Source: Candidatus Obscuribacterales bacterium (GTDB taxonomy: Bacteria; Cyanobacteriota; Vampirovibrionia; Obscuribacterales; Obscuribacteraceae). Taken from it: a DNA stretch of 64,000 bases. A program made the translations under genes and the position numbers. Every line of letters starts with the position of its first letter. Within the stretch, counting starts at the first letter, position 1. The notes beneath the pieces are model-generated. The model was not told the DNA's origin and ran no database searches. It was given only the letters and a program-made list of their open reading frames with translations. The stretch is from positions 558,001 to 622,000 of the forward strand of contig JAHBVO010000002.1 in the NCBI GenBank assembly GCA_019637435.1. Reading direction: 5' to 3'. Of this stretch, positions 9,751 to 19,821 are shown piece by piece.

Positions 9751-10198
9751 ACTAAGTTCTCCTTGGACTCCAAAACGTGAGCAGTGCGCCGTCCAGATAA
9801 GTTTTCAATGGATAGCGAGTCACATGATATCGGCTTGTTTTCAAGAATTCCAGAAGCCCGCGCCTGTCTTAACCTAAAACGTTTATAGTACTGGCCGTCG
9901 CCCTTCTGAATGCAGGCAGAGCAGACTGTTTTGGGCGCTTGACTACGTGCGAAATTGCAGATTAGAAGAATGAAGTTGTAAATAGAAAAATTCATGCTTT
10001 GTGGGCTTTGAAGCAAAGGTGAAAACTGGTACACATTAACCAGAGTTATTGTGTCTGGTTTGCCCACGGACGTTCTCATCGACGCCGTTTCGACCAAAGA
10101 CTACGGCCCTTCTCCGTAAAACCGGCATTCAGAAGGTCGGGGACTTCGAGCGTAAGGCGTTTAGAGGTTAACTCCGTACCAACGAGCAGTTGTTTTGC
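9751..10198. other. Intergenic stretch upstream of the MBOAT operon
   Basis: About 450 bases without a convincing gene. A reverse frame of 164 codons here has no ribosome site or recognisable protein features. The stretch must hold the MBOAT operon promoter on the minus strand. A TATAAA box reading right to left lies near 9890, but no good -35 partner is visible. No terminator hairpin is obvious after the response regulator gene. Confidence 0.5.
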
Positions 10199-10921
10199 TT
10201 AGGCGCCGGATTTGCCGGACTTGCTGAAACCTTCGGGGATGAGCTGATAGCCGCCGCCGTAAACGGTTTTGATGTATTTGCGGTCGCCTGCTTCGAGGCG
10301 GGTGCGAAGGTGTCTGATGTGGACTCGAATTGTGTCGACATCGTCGTCAGGTGAATAGCCCCAGACTTCTTCCAGAAGCTTGCCGGTACTGACGGTTTGA
10401 CCGTGGTGTTGCATCAGGCAGTGCAGAATTTCGAACTCGGTAGGAGTCAATTTGACGATGCGCTCTCCCACCTTGGCTTGCAGGTTCTCAGGAATTAGCG
10501 TGATCTCGCCTGCTGTAAGTATCTCGGGCAGGGTTGCAGAGTGTGGCACTGAGCCGGCACGTCGAAGAAGTGCTCTGACCCGAACTTGCAGCTCCGGAAT
10601 TTCAAATGGTTTCACCAGATAGTCGTCTGCACCGGAATCGAATCCAGTGACCTTATCTTTGGTCATCCCCAGAGCCGTGAGCATCAAAATTGGAATTGGA
10701 TGCGTCTGGGGGTTTTGGCGCAGTCGCTGGCAGACAGTGAAGCCGTCGAGGTCCGGCATCATGACATCGAGAACAACCATGTCCGGATGATTTTGCTGCG
10801 CGAGTGCCAGGCCCTTTATGCCGTCGCTGGCGGTTTCAACGTGATGTCCAAGCAACTCAAGGTTGATCTTTACGAGTTCCGCGATGGCGTGGTCATCGTC
10901 TATTACTAGAATTCTTGCCAA
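10199..10921 (-). CDS. OmpR/PhoB-family response regulator (RpaB-like)
   Basis: 240 residues. The receiver domain (about 1-120) has the acidic pocket DDD at 8-10, phosphoacceptor Asp52 in VVLDVMMPD, the conserved Thr in LMLTAL and Lys in LVKPF. The C-terminal winged-helix DNA-binding domain has the family motif [21 protein letters not shown] and [16 protein letters not shown]. It binds direct repeats upstream of target genes after phosphorylation. No cognate kinase is adjacent, as is common for RpaB-type regulators in cyanobacteria and their relatives. The HtrA-type protease gene lies 24 bases upstream on the same strand, so the two may be cotranscribed. The regulon is unknown. Confidence 0.93.
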   Translation of the reverse strand: MARILVIDDDHAIAELVKINLELLGHHVETASDGIKGLALAQQNHPDMVVLDVMMPDLDGFTVCQRLRQNPQTHPIPILMLTALGMTKDKVTGFDSGADDYLVKPFEIPELQVRVRALLRRAGSVPHSATLPEILTAGEITLIPENLQAKVGERIVKLTPTEFEILHCLMQHHGQTVSTGKLLEEVWGYSPDDDVDTIRVHIRHLRTRLEAGDRKYIKTVYGGGYQLIPEGFSKSGKSGA

Positions 10922-10945
10922 TGTCCTCTCCGCATCTAGGTGAAA

Positions 10946-12184
10946 TTAGTCCGTCCGAGTAACCGCTAATTTTACTGGAATTTTCATGATTCGCGGACCT
11001 TTATCGGCGTCATTCCGCAGAACTGTGAGATTCACCACTTGACCTGGATCCTTCTTTTCTACATATGAAAGCAAGTCGTCCACCTGGCGGACCTCTATAT
11101 TGTCAACCGCGACTATCAGGTCTGCGAGGTTACGATCCATCTGGCGCATCAACATTCCGCCTCCGAGGTTGTAGACCACGAGCTTTGGAACTCTCAAACC
11201 TGCTTCGGCGGAAGGTCCCTTGGGATCGAGTTGCATGACGCGCAATCCGAAAATGGCGCCGGTTCTGGTTCTCACGCCTTCGGGGTGAAGAAGCACGATA
11301 CCCATGTCCGGGCGTTTGACAATGCCGTGCTTAATCAATTCTGGCACAATCGTTTTTGTAATATTTGCGGGGATCGCCAGACCAATACCGGCTGATTGTC
11401 CGGAGCGGCTCAAAATTGCAGTCGTGATACCGATAACTCTGCCCTGAGTGTCGAGCAGCGGACCACCGGAGTTACCCGGATTTATAGCTGCATCTGTTTG
11501 AATAATGCCTTTGATCAAACGCTTATTGGGCGTCGTGAACGTTCTATTCAAGCTGGACACAATGCCCTGCGTCATCGTGTGATCCAGACCAAATGGATTG
11601 CCGATCGCGAAGACGCGGCGACCCGGCTGTAAGTTCGATGAATCGCCCCATTCGACGTAGTGGAACTTGCGACCAGCCTCGGCTTGAATCTTAATAACAG
11701 CCAGATCGTTGGACGGGTCTTTGCCGATAACGCGAGCCGGAAGGCTCGTGCCATCGAAGAATGTAACCTTGACTGCGTCCGCATCACCTGTCACGTGGTT
11801 GTTGGTTACGATATGTCCTTCCGGGCTAATTACGACTCCGGAACCGATGCCATCTTGATTGTCGTGCCCGTAAAAATAGACTTGCTCCGCTGTAGCAAGC
11901 GGCGCGATGTTGACGACTGCTCTATAAGACTTCTCATAAACGCTCACATTGACCTTTTCGTCAGGCGTGAGTCCGGCGGTGCTTATTGATTTTGGCGACG
12001 GTGACGGTGTTGATTTTGCCACGGTTTTCGTCAATGATTTTTTCGCGGGTGCTGACTTGGTCGCCGTAGTCTGTGCCGCTGAAGCTGACGTCGGCAACAC
12101 TGTCGGCGCTAACATCCCGGCGATGATTAGCATAGTCGCAAGCGACGAAACACTACGCTCTTTGACTTTTTTCGACATACTCAT
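10946..12184 (-). CDS. Secreted S1C serine protease, HtrA/DegP type, with PDZ domain
   Basis: 412 residues: signal peptide (about 1-37, cut after SASA), Pro/Ser/Lys linker, trypsin-like domain with complete triad His130 (TNNHV), Asp160 (SNDLAV) and Ser239 (GNSGGP), then one C-terminal PDZ domain (about 290-405). HtrA proteases degrade or refold damaged envelope proteins. The single PDZ matches the short DegS/HhoA-like architecture rather than two-PDZ DegP. The start has GGAG four bases upstream; a second ATG two codons in is possible. It is followed by the response regulator gene, which suggests a stress-response unit. Confidence 0.93.
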   Translation of the reverse strand: MSMSKKVKERSVSSLATMLIIAGMLAPTVLPTSASAAQTTATKSAPAKKSLTKTVAKSTPSPSPKSISTAGLTPDEKVNVSVYEKSYRAVVNIAPLATAEQVYFYGHDNQDGIGSGVVISPEGHIVTNNHVTGDADAVKVTFFDGTSLPARVIGKDPSNDLAVIKIQAEAGRKFHYVEWGDSSNLQPGRRVFAIGNPFGLDHTMTQGIVSSLNRTFTTPNKRLIKGIIQTDAAINPGNSGGPLLDTQGRVIGITTAILSRSGQSAGIGLAIPANITKTIVPELIKHGIVKRPDMGIVLLHPEGVRTRTGAIFGLRVMQLDPKGPSAEAGLRVPKLVVYNLGGGMLMRQMDRNLADLIVAVDNIEVRQVDDLLSYVEKKDPGQVVNLTVLRNDADKGPRIMKIPVKLAVTRTD

Positions 12185-12411
12185 TCTGCTCCACTTGTTT
12201 CATTACATAGCTCGACGGACTTTATAAGGAATTCCATCTTGGTTCGGAAACCGACACGTACTGCGTTTTTCTACACATGCCAGTGGCGCTGCGCATAAGC
12301 GCCCCCATCCGGGCTGGAACTCCTTCCGTGCCAATTCATGTTATTGTCCGACGCGCACCTTTCACCCTTGTTTCCTCAATTCAGTATTCAAGCACTTTTC
12401 TGAGATTTATG

Positions 12412-13149
12412 TTATTCCGAGCTCTTGCGACCGTGTTGGTCGAGGTTCCCTGAGTTCGATGAAGCTGGATCTGTTCCGGCGTCCGGTCCACTGATTTCTG
12501 GTGATGGAGTCAGAGGCTGCTTCGGTTTATCTCCAATTTTTGATTCGGTACCTGCCATCAACCGCTTTATATTGTCTTTGTGGCGAACCACGACGTATAC
12601 GCAAGCCACAAGTGAGAAAACCAATACCGCCGGTGGTGCGCCGCAAAAATACATGAATGCCGGACACGCTATGGCAGCCGTGATTGATGCGAGGGAAACT
12701 ATCTTGCTTGCAAAAACAACCGCAATCCACCACCCAAAAGTAAGCGAGGCTGCCATCGGGTTTAACCCATACAGAGTGCCGAGAGTTGTGGCCGCACTTT
12801 TCCCGCCGCTGAAGCCGAGGAAGATAGATTTGCTATGACCTACGATGCAAATGATTGCCACCAGGGTTGGTATCAGATGCGGATAATAGAATGGCAGAGT
12901 GCTCCAGAGGCTCTGCTCGAGATAGGCAGCCAGCGCGACGGGAATGTATCCCTTAATGACGTCGAAGACTAGTACGAAAATTCCGGCGCCCTTGCCAGCA
13001 GCTCGCAAAACATTTGTCGCACCGGTGGAGCCGCTCCCGATCGTTCTTATGTCAATGCCTTTGAGCGATTTGACCACCCAGTATCCTGTCGGAATCGATC
13101 CCGCTATGTATGCGAGAAGCAAAATCCCGATAGCATACGCGGTGCTCAT
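12412..13149 (-). CDS. plsY: Acyl-phosphate:glycerol-3-phosphate acyltransferase PlsY
   Basis: 245-residue integral membrane enzyme that makes lysophosphatidic acid from acyl-phosphate and glycerol-3-phosphate, the first step of phospholipid synthesis. The N-terminal motif GSIPTGYWVVKSLKGIDIR, the loop GSGSTGATNVLRAAGKG and the later GHSKSIFLGFSGGKSAATTLG are the conserved PlsY loops. The C-terminal 40 residues are a polar, Pro/Ser-rich extension beyond the usual core. Its start overlaps the der stop by four bases, so der-plsY is a coupled pair. Confidence 0.95.
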   Translation of the reverse strand: MSTAYAIGILLLAYIAGSIPTGYWVVKSLKGIDIRTIGSGSTGATNVLRAAGKGAGIFVLVFDVIKGYIPVALAAYLEQSLWSTLPFYYPHLIPTLVAIICIVGHSKSIFLGFSGGKSAATTLGTLYGLNPMAASLTFGWWIAVVFASKIVSLASITAAIACPAFMYFCGAPPAVLVFSLVACVYVVVRHKDNIKRLMAGTESKIGDKPKQPLTPSPEISGPDAGTDPASSNSGNLDQHGRKSSE

Positions 13150-14537
13150 TTACCTTCTCGCTTCTTGGGTCGGGCGGTAATTCTAATAGGCGTTCCGGTA
13201 AATCCAAACGCTTCGCGAATTTTTCTTTCCAAATATACTTTGTAGTTTGCGCCCAGGAGTTTTTCGTCATTAACGAACAATATAAATGTAGGCGGCGCAG
13301 AAGACACCTGGGTTGCGTAATAGACCTTGAGGCGCTTGCCGCGCTTACTGGCAGGAGGTGGCACGAGCGCTACCGCTTCGCTGACTACCTGATTAACGAG
13401 GTTGGTCGAAATCCGCCGGTGGGTTTCTGCAAACGCGCGCTCTGCTGCTTCGATGATTTTTCCAACCCTCAGCTTCGTAAGAGCGCTTGTGAAGAGGACC
13501 TCTGCGTAAGCGATGTGCCGCATCTCCGCCTTGACTTCGGCGAGCATTTTGTTCATCGTCGCCGAGGATTTGTTTTCGATTAAATCCCATTTGTTGAAAA
13601 CCAGCACCACGCCTCTTCCTGCTTCCTCGATCTTCGCCGCGATCTTTTGATCTTGATCGGTTATCGGTTCTGAAGCGTCGATGACATGAACGGTGACATC
13701 TGCGTGGTCGATTGCTCGAATGGATCTGACGACGGAGAAACCTTCGATCCCGTAGTCTACGCGTGACTTGCGACGAATGCCGGCTGTGTCGATTAGAGTA
13801 ATATCTCTACCGTGAAATTTGATCGGTGTGTCGATGGCATCACGAGTGGTGCCAGGTACATCAGAAACAATCGTTCTATCAGCACCGCACAAAACGTTCA
13901 ATATCGAGGATTTGCCGACGTTCGGTTTGCCTACGATGGCGATTGAGAATGGTTTAGTAGAAAGATCTTCTTCTGTTTCTTTGGTGGCTTCGTCGTCTTC
14001 AAAGCCGTTTTTATCTCGTTTGGTGGCTTTAGTGCCCTTCGTGAAGTTTTGCACGATAAGGTCCAGCAAATCGCCGACGCCTCCTGTGCCTCGCGCAGCC
14101 GACAAAGCGTGCGGCTCTCCGAGACCTAGCGCGTGAAATTCGGGAACGTTGATCTGCTCAGCAGGGCGATCGATTTTATTGACCGCAAGAATAATCGGCT
14201 TTTTGCTTCGACGCAAAAGATTGGCTACATCTTCATCTTGACCGGTCGGGCCTTCCTTGCCGTCGACCATGAAAACAATCACATCTGCTTCGTCGATCGC
14301 GAGCATGACCTGGTCGCGCACGTGAGCTGCCATGGGCTCTTCCGTTTCCGTGATGATTCCGCCCGTGTCGACGAGCACGAAATCATGACCGCTCCAGTCT
14401 GTTTCAATGTATAGACGATCGCGGGTGACGCCCGGGCGGTCGTCTACGATTGCATGGCGCCTGCCGATGCAACGATTGAAGAAAGTAGATTTTCCGACAT
14501 TTGGCCGACCAACGATGGCGACCACATTCTTGGCCAT
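13146..14537 (-). CDS. der: Ribosome biogenesis GTPase Der (EngA)
   Basis: 463 residues with two tandem GTPase domains and a C-terminal KH-like domain, the architecture unique to Der. The first P-loop is GRPNVGKSTFF with switch motif DTGG and NKID; the second is GKPNVGKSSILN with DTAGIRRK and NKWD. It acts in late 50S subunit maturation. The acidic linker between the two G domains (KNGFEDDEATKETEEDL) is typical. It overlaps plsY by four bases and follows the J-domain protein gene on the same strand with a 29-base gap. Confidence 0.97.
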   Translation of the reverse strand: MAKNVVAIVGRPNVGKSTFFNRCIGRRHAIVDDRPGVTRDRLYIETDWSGHDFVLVDTGGIITETEEPMAAHVRDQVMLAIDEADVIVFMVDGKEGPTGQDEDVANLLRRSKKPIILAVNKIDRPAEQINVPEFHALGLGEPHALSAARGTGGVGDLLDLIVQNFTKGTKATKRDKNGFEDDEATKETEEDLSTKPFSIAIVGKPNVGKSSILNVLCGADRTIVSDVPGTTRDAIDTPIKFHGRDITLIDTAGIRRKSRVDYGIEGFSVVRSIRAIDHADVTVHVIDASEPITDQDQKIAAKIEEAGRGVVLVFNKWDLIENKSSATMNKMLAEVKAEMRHIAYAEVLFTSALTKLRVGKIIEAAERAFAETHRRISTNLVNQVVSEAVALVPPPASKRGKRLKVYYATQVSSAPPTFILFVNDEKLLGANYKVYLERKIREAFGFTGTPIRITARPKKREGK

Positions 14538-14566
14538 GGGACAACCTCTGTGGTCGCTTAACTATA

Positions 14567-16702
14567 TCAAGATTTGTCGTCTGGCTTGGTTTTTCCGGTA
14601 AAGGGAGATGAACTTCCACCCGCTTTCGAGCCGAACTTTCCACCCAGTTTTGGCGTGTTCTGTTCCAGCCAGCGCAGAAGCGAGTCCTTTGCCGTGTTAA
14701 GTACTATGGATGACTCGGTGTCGCCCCCGAGGTCGGGGTGAACCGCCGTAATTTGCTTTTTCCATTCCTTGAGAACCGTTTCCTTGGTCAGTTCTTCCGG
14801 GCGCAGACCAAGCAGCATGCAATTTTTACGAATTTCCTGCGGAATATGTTTGGAAAGCACGCTGCTCGCAGGGTTCGAACTGCCGGCGCCAGCCGCGGCT
14901 GCTGCAGGTTCAGCAGGTTGACCGCCGCCCAGACCGCCACCGAGCCCGCCGACTCCTGGATTGGGAGCCGCTTTACCGCCTACAAATTTCTTCAGTCCTG
15001 AAAGTCCCGCTTTACTGCCGTCAGGTGCCGGAGGCGTGCGAACTTCCATGTCACTTCCCATCTCTTTAGCTGCAGCAGCGCGGTTTTTAATCAGTTCGCG
15101 AAGCTGTTCGTCTGAGACTTGAGCTGTTTCCACAGCCACGTCTTCGGTCGTGCTCTCCCCTGGCTGATCGAAATCTATGTTTATAGGCTCGTTTAGAACG
15201 TCGATAGTACCCAATTCTTCGAGTTCTTCAAGCGATTCGAAAATATCCAGTTTGTCGATGTCAATGAGCTCGTCTATGAAATCTAGAGCGTTCTCACCCT
15301 TCGGCGCTTCTGGCTCTGATTGTTCAACCACCGGTTCTTGAGCCTGGAAAACTTGTGTTTCCGGCTGTTCATAAGAATCTTGCGCATGAATACTGTAATC
15401 GATGTCCGGACCCTTGCGCTTCTTTGGCGCCTGTTCATCAGTGTTTCCGTCCTCAGCCGAGGCAGCCGGCTGCGGCGCTTCCGGTGCTACTTCCTCCGCC
15501 ATCCCGCCTTGAGCATAGTCCGTGAGGTTTTTTGAAAAATCCCTGATTGAGAGAACGCCCATGCTGTAAACCGTTTCCAGATCTCGCCAACTCAACGATT
15601 CGAGAGGATTGAACGTGGAAGCGACATATGGACCTGTTTTTGCGAAGTTCATGACACGGTCAGGCTCCCAGGCACCCTGCTGGTCTTGCAGCGGAGCTGG
15701 AGCCGGCTCACTCTGGCGCATCTCGACGTTCGGCATCTCCTGATGCATCTCGTAGTATTGCCCGGGAGTATAGACGACCTGGTCTCCGGTCGCGACTTGC
15801 TCGGTCGCCGGCGCCTGCTCGTGCGTGGGCGCAAATTCAGCCTGGGCGGCAGCGTTCGAGACATCCTGTGCAGAGATCTGGTCCGGATTTTCTGGTGTCC
15901 TTTCGCTAAGACCTTTCTGATAGCCGATGTTGAATGCGTTTTGCAACTGCAGCGCCAGCATGTCCGCTTCTTGCTGAAGCTCAGCCAACTTAGCCTCCAG
16001 CTCCAGAATTAACGATTCGTGCTGCTGGTTAGTCATCTCCAACAGCGCTATATGCTCGTTGTTAGACCGATTGCTGGAGACCAGTTCCTCCATCCGCAAA
16101 GCCATTTCGCGGTTGATATTTTCCATCTCGCCCTTGGAAGAAGCCGTACCGGCTTGCTCTTTGAGGCTATTTCGCAATATGGCGCTCTCCGACTCTAGTT
16201 CTCTCAAGCGCGCATTAATAGCCTCATTGACTCTTTCAAGTCCGGAAACCGAGCGAGCTAAATCGACCTTATCCTCTTCGAGCGTCACCACCTGAGCCAG
16301 CGCTTGTTCCAGTTCTCTTTCCAGGTGTTTGACTTGCTCGTCGGATTCAGAGCTCAAGAGCGCTTTGACCTGCTCGTTCAAAATATCGTCATCCGGCAAG
16401 CCGGGTATATCAGCTGCACCAGTGCTGGTTTCAAGCTTGCTTCGCAGGCTTTTAACTTCAGCTTCGAGTTCTGCGACTCTCGACTGGCTGCCGGGATCTG
16501 TTGTTTTGAAACTAACATCGCCGCCGCGTGCGTCAACAATCATCTGCATGAATTCCCTGTTTCGAGAAATATCAGCAGGCGACACCTTTGCTTCTTCAGC
16601 AACGGTATAAGGGTTTAAGTCCCATCCTTTGCCCATTACTGACGTAATGGCAGCTTCAACGTGGGATTTAGATATGGTTTCGGAGGTTACGTTCTCGGAC
16701 AT
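14567..16702 (-). CDS. Coiled-coil protein with KfrA-like N-terminus and C-terminal J-like domain
   Basis: About 711 residues; no named family covers the whole. The N-terminal 60 residues (AITSVMGKGWDLNPYTVAEE) resemble the DNA-binding head of plasmid KfrA-type proteins. A long coiled coil follows (roughly 75-270), then a long acidic, Gln/Pro/Glu-rich region, a Gly/Ala-rich linker and a final segment with the HPD signature (ITAVHPDLGGDTES), which looks like a J domain. The protein could link DNA or a filament to an Hsp70; this is inference. I chose the ATG at 16702. A GTG at 16786 would add 28 residues, but an AT-rich TAAAAT/TATAAG stretch just upstream of that GTG looks more like a -10 element. 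It is divergent from the acylphosphatase gene. Confidence 0.75.
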   Translation of the reverse strand: MSENVTSETISKSHVEAAITSVMGKGWDLNPYTVAEEAKVSPADISRNREFMQMIVDARGGDVSFKTTDPGSQSRVAELEAEVKSLRSKLETSTGAADIPGLPDDDILNEQVKALLSSESDEQVKHLERELEQALAQVVTLEEDKVDLARSVSGLERVNEAINARLRELESESAILRNSLKEQAGTASSKGEMENINREMALRMEELVSSNRSNNEHIALLEMTNQQHESLILELEAKLAELQQEADMLALQLQNAFNIGYQKGLSERTPENPDQISAQDVSNAAAQAEFAPTHEQAPATEQVATGDQVVYTPGQYYEMHQEMPNVEMRQSEPAPAPLQDQQGAWEPDRVMNFAKTGPYVASTFNPLESLSWRDLETVYSMGVLSIRDFSKNLTDYAQGGMAEEVAPEAPQPAASAEDGNTDEQAPKKRKGPDIDYSIHAQDSYEQPETQVFQAQEPVVEQSEPEAPKGENALDFIDELIDIDKLDIFESLEELEELGTIDVLNEPINIDFDQPGESTTEDVAVETAQVSDEQLRELIKNRAAAAKEMGSDMEVRTPPAPDGSKAGLSGLKKFVGGKAAPNPGVGGLGGGLGGGQPAEPAAAAAGAGSSNPASSVLSKHIPQEIRKNCMLLGLRPEELTKETVLKEWKKQITAVHPDLGGDTESSIVLNTAKDSLLRWLEQNTPKLGGKFGSKAGGSSSPFTGKTKPDDKS

Positions 16703-16870
16703 GCTTTTAGTAGGTGGGTTTTCCGCGGCGCGAATCGACACGAGAATGGTCGCTCGAGTGACGAGCTGATCAGTCAGTATAGCCACTCTTATATTTTATT
16801 TCTTCCCTCTCGAATCAAAAACCTGCAAGTTTTTCTGGTAACTTATTCTGAACTTTGGCGGTACAAAATT

Positions 16871-17173
16871 GTGCATCGAGCAAGACTGAGAATTCGAGGG
16901 CGAGTTCAGGGCGTTTTTTACAGAAAAAGCGCCGAAGAGGCGGCCAATAAACTGGGCTTAGCCGGTTGGGTGCGAAACATGCCGGATGGCAGTGTTGAAG
17001 CTTACGCTTGCGGGGACCGCGAAACCATCGAGTCCTTTGCCAACTGGTGTCATGCCGGCCCGCCGGGCGCGCGCGTTGAATCGGTCGATCTGGTCTGGCG
17101 CGAGCGCGCCGAGGAAGACGACGAAAAGCACGTCGAGCCTGGCTGTGGTTTCAGCGTCACCTGGTTAAGCTAG
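16871..17173 (+). CDS. acyP: Acylphosphatase
   Basis: 100 residues, the normal size. The active-site loop is GRVQGVFYRKSAEEAANKLG, with the catalytic Arg (FYR) and the GVQGVFYR-type phosphate-binding loop. The conserved Asn is in GWVRNMPDGSVE. It hydrolyses carboxyl-phosphate bonds such as acetyl phosphate. The start is inferred as GTG 16871 (VHRARLRIRGR); frames upstream remain open but carry no homology. The C-terminus ends GCGFSVTWLS. It is convergent with dnaX, with only six bases between the two stop codons. Confidence 0.93.
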   Translation: MHRARLRIRGRVQGVFYRKSAEEAANKLGLAGWVRNMPDGSVEAYACGDRETIESFANWCHAGPPGARVESVDLVWRERAEEDDEKHVEPGCGFSVTWLS

Positions 17174-17179
17174 GCTGCT

Positions 17180-19552
17180 CTAGCTAATCAGGCGAGAGCC
17201 AGGCCCCTCGAAGATTCGATACGCCTCTTTGATTTTTCCGGAGTCAAGACCATCACCCAGCGCGTCCAGCGCCGCTGAGGTATCCGCTTTTGACTGACTT
17301 ACTACTGGGGCTGCCGACTGCGAGCGACCCCTATCAGCCTCCTCGTCCAGATCCCGCTGCTCAGATCTGCCTGAGCTGGGTTCCGGACGTGTGGCAGTTG
17401 CGGTGTTCGATGGTGTGCGGTTGTAAGCGTTGTTCGGTTCTTGCGGGAGTCTTGCCGCCGCTGGCTCTTGCGAGGCTCTAAGTGCCACGTCGTTACGTGG
17501 AGGTGCGGCCTGCATCGGTGCATCGCCGCCGCGTGGAGCCGCGTTATGGGCTGCTCCGCCACCAGGCGGTGCTCCCTCCGCAATAACCTTCACTATGATG
17601 CGAACCTCGTCATTCCAGACGTCTCGGTACGCTTCCATGATCTTGTTGGTCTTGTTTTCAATCGACTTCTGAAAGAATTCCTTCGGTACGCCGATCGTAA
17701 GGGTTTTCGACTCGAAGCGAATCGGAAATGCGTGTGTCGAGACAAGGCTGAATGCCGGAATACTGCGTTTGTGTATTGCTTCGAGCAACTCTCCCCACAT
17801 CTCGTCTAGCCCGGACTGCGAAAGCTCACCTTGTCCTTCACCCTCCACGTATTCAGGAGGCGGTGGCGGAGCTGCTTGACGTTGTGGCGGTGCGGGCGCC
17901 TGTGCCGCCGGTCGCTGGACCGGAGCGGGCGAAGCCGCGGCTTGAGCTACTGGTCGAGAGGCGAAGCCCTCACCCTCTTCCTCTTCCTCCTCGAAGCTGC
18001 GGTCATACATCACGCCTCCGGCAGGCGCAGGAGCTTGATCCATTGTTTGAACCGATGAAACGACAACCGGCGCAGCGGCCTCTTCATCTTCGTCATCATC
18101 TCCTTGAATCAAGGCAAATCCGCCAGCCGGAGCTGCGCTTGCAGCCGGTTCTACTCGTGCTGGCGGGGCGGGAGGTGTCGCGGAAACAGGTGCTTCCGGT
18201 CTCGGTGCCGGCTCACTGCGCGGCACCGCTTCCTGTCTTGGCGCTGCTGAATAAGATTGCGGCGCCGCTGCCGGACTGGGTTGCCCACCGTATGAAGGTC
18301 TTGCCGGAGGTGCGGCGGAGGCACCGGGACCGCCAGGCGGGCGAGATGCGGCGCGCGGCATCTCGCCGCTCGCCATCGCTTCCTGTAACTTGGCTATCTT
18401 CTGCTCGAGTTCGCGAATGCTGGTTATATCGTGGCGGTGGCACAGTGAAAGCAGTGCTATCTCAAGCGTCATCGACGGCTGAGTCGAACGCTTCAACGCT
18501 TGTTCCAGATTGTCGAGTTGCTCGACCATTTGCGAGAGCTCGACTCGTTCGAATTGCGCGGATTGCTCCACCAACCCTTCTATGTATTCCTTCGAGCCGA
18601 GGACGAAGCGCCGCGCCTCATCGGCGTTGCCTTCTTTGGCGGTAACATATGAAGCCTTCGCCAGGTTCAAAAAGTGCTTTGCCAATTCCTGCGCAATCAA
18701 GGCTGGCTCTCGACCCTGCATTACCAGTCCGGAAATTCCGTCGAGAACATCCTTACCGTTTCGTTCCAAAATGCCACGGCTCAACGTCAACAAAACGTCC
18801 TCGTCAAGCGCTCCTAAGAGGACGAGTAGGTCTTTCTGCGTGACGGGTTCTCCCGGTCTTGCCAGCAAGCTCGCCTGATCGAGCAGTCCGAGAGCGTCTC
18901 TGAGACCGCCTCCCGACTTCCTGGTGATCAACTCTATCGCGTCTTGTTGAATCTCGATATTTTCTTTGGCCGCTACGGAAGTGAGATGCTCTGCCAATTC
19001 ATCGAGGTTTGCCAATCTAAACATCAGGCGCTGGCAACGACTCAAGATCGTCGGCGGAACCTTGTGTTCCTCAGTGGTGGCAAGGATGAAGATTACGTTG
19101 GGCGGCGGCTCTTCAATGGTTTTGAGCAAAGCATTGAATGCTTCTTTCGTGAGCATGTGACATTCGTCGACGATGTAGAGTTTGTTGCGCCCGCCCTGTG
19201 CCACCAGTGGTGCGCGCTCGATCAACATACGCGCGTCGTCGACGCTGTTGTTTGACGCCGCGTCAATCTCGAAGACTGATGGACAGCTGCTTTCTTTGAT
19301 TGAAACGCATGATGCGCATTGCAAGCACGGCGTGACAGTGGGGCCGTTCTCGCAGTTTATTGACTTCGCCAAAATTCTTGCGGAAGAGGTTTTGCCGCAT
19401 CCACGAGGACCAGTAAAAAGATATGCATGAGCTATGCGATTGTTTTCGATCGCGTTTGTGAGTGTCTTCACAACCGACTTCTGACCAACCAGGTCTCCCA
19501 GCGTTTGCGGTCGATGTTTCAGGTATAAAGGTAGATACTTCGATTGGTCCAC
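17180..19552 (-). CDS. dnaX: DNA polymerase III subunits gamma and tau
   Basis: 790 residues. AAA+ clamp-loader ATPase with Walker A GPRGCGKTSSA, four zinc-binding cysteines between residues about 65 and 85 (CLQCASC and SSCPSVFEIDAASNNSVDD), Walker B IVDECHML and sensor 1 ILATTEEHKVPPTILSRCQR. Residues about 390-590 form a Pro/Ala-rich linker, followed by a tau-like C-terminal domain (ELLEAIHKRSIPAFSLV) and another disordered tail. It loads the beta clamp and ties the polymerase to the helicase. I did not find a clear slippery A-run for programmed gamma frameshifting. The start MDQSKYLPLYLKHRPQT is the family start. Confidence 0.97.
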   Translation of the reverse strand: MDQSKYLPLYLKHRPQTLGDLVGQKSVVKTLTNAIENNRIAHAYLFTGPRGCGKTSSARILAKSINCENGPTVTPCLQCASCVSIKESSCPSVFEIDAASNNSVDDARMLIERAPLVAQGGRNKLYIVDECHMLTKEAFNALLKTIEEPPPNVIFILATTEEHKVPPTILSRCQRLMFRLANLDELAEHLTSVAAKENIEIQQDAIELITRKSGGGLRDALGLLDQASLLARPGEPVTQKDLLVLLGALDEDVLLTLSRGILERNGKDVLDGISGLVMQGREPALIAQELAKHFLNLAKASYVTAKEGNADEARRFVLGSKEYIEGLVEQSAQFERVELSQMVEQLDNLEQALKRSTQPSMTLEIALLSLCHRHDITSIRELEQKIAKLQEAMASGEMPRAASRPPGGPGASAAPPARPSYGGQPSPAAAPQSYSAAPRQEAVPRSEPAPRPEAPVSATPPAPPARVEPAASAAPAGGFALIQGDDDEDEEAAAPVVVSSVQTMDQAPAPAGGVMYDRSFEEEEEEGEGFASRPVAQAAASPAPVQRPAAQAPAPPQRQAAPPPPPEYVEGEGQGELSQSGLDEMWGELLEAIHKRSIPAFSLVSTHAFPIRFESKTLTIGVPKEFFQKSIENKTNKIMEAYRDVWNDEVRIIVKVIAEGAPPGGGAAHNAAPRGGDAPMQAAPPRNDVALRASQEPAAARLPQEPNNAYNRTPSNTATATRPEPSSGRSEQRDLDEEADRGRSQSAAPVVSQSKADTSAALDALGDGLDSGKIKEAYRIFEGPGSRLIS

Positions 19553-19821
19553 TTAGCTAACCCATATTTGCGAATGCCGCAATATATGCGGGAATTCGCG
19601 GTTTCACTGATTTCTTCGGGGACGAGCTCTCGTCCAGATAAAATCGTAACCGATCGCCCGCTCTAATCACGTTGAAAACTTGCATGTTCAATCTAAACTA
19701 TCTAAAAAGTTGCTGATTCAACTGACAAGCGGCAAGCCCTTTGCAAACTTTGGTTTCTGCGTGCTCGATTTACAGAGAGACGGTAAGATTTCAATAGGTC
19801 GGCGTCAGGATACAAGATTTT

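Noticed and set aside
9603..10097. 164-codon reverse frame upstream of the MBOAT gene
   Set aside because: It overlaps the MBOAT start, has no ribosome site and its residues show no protein-like pattern.
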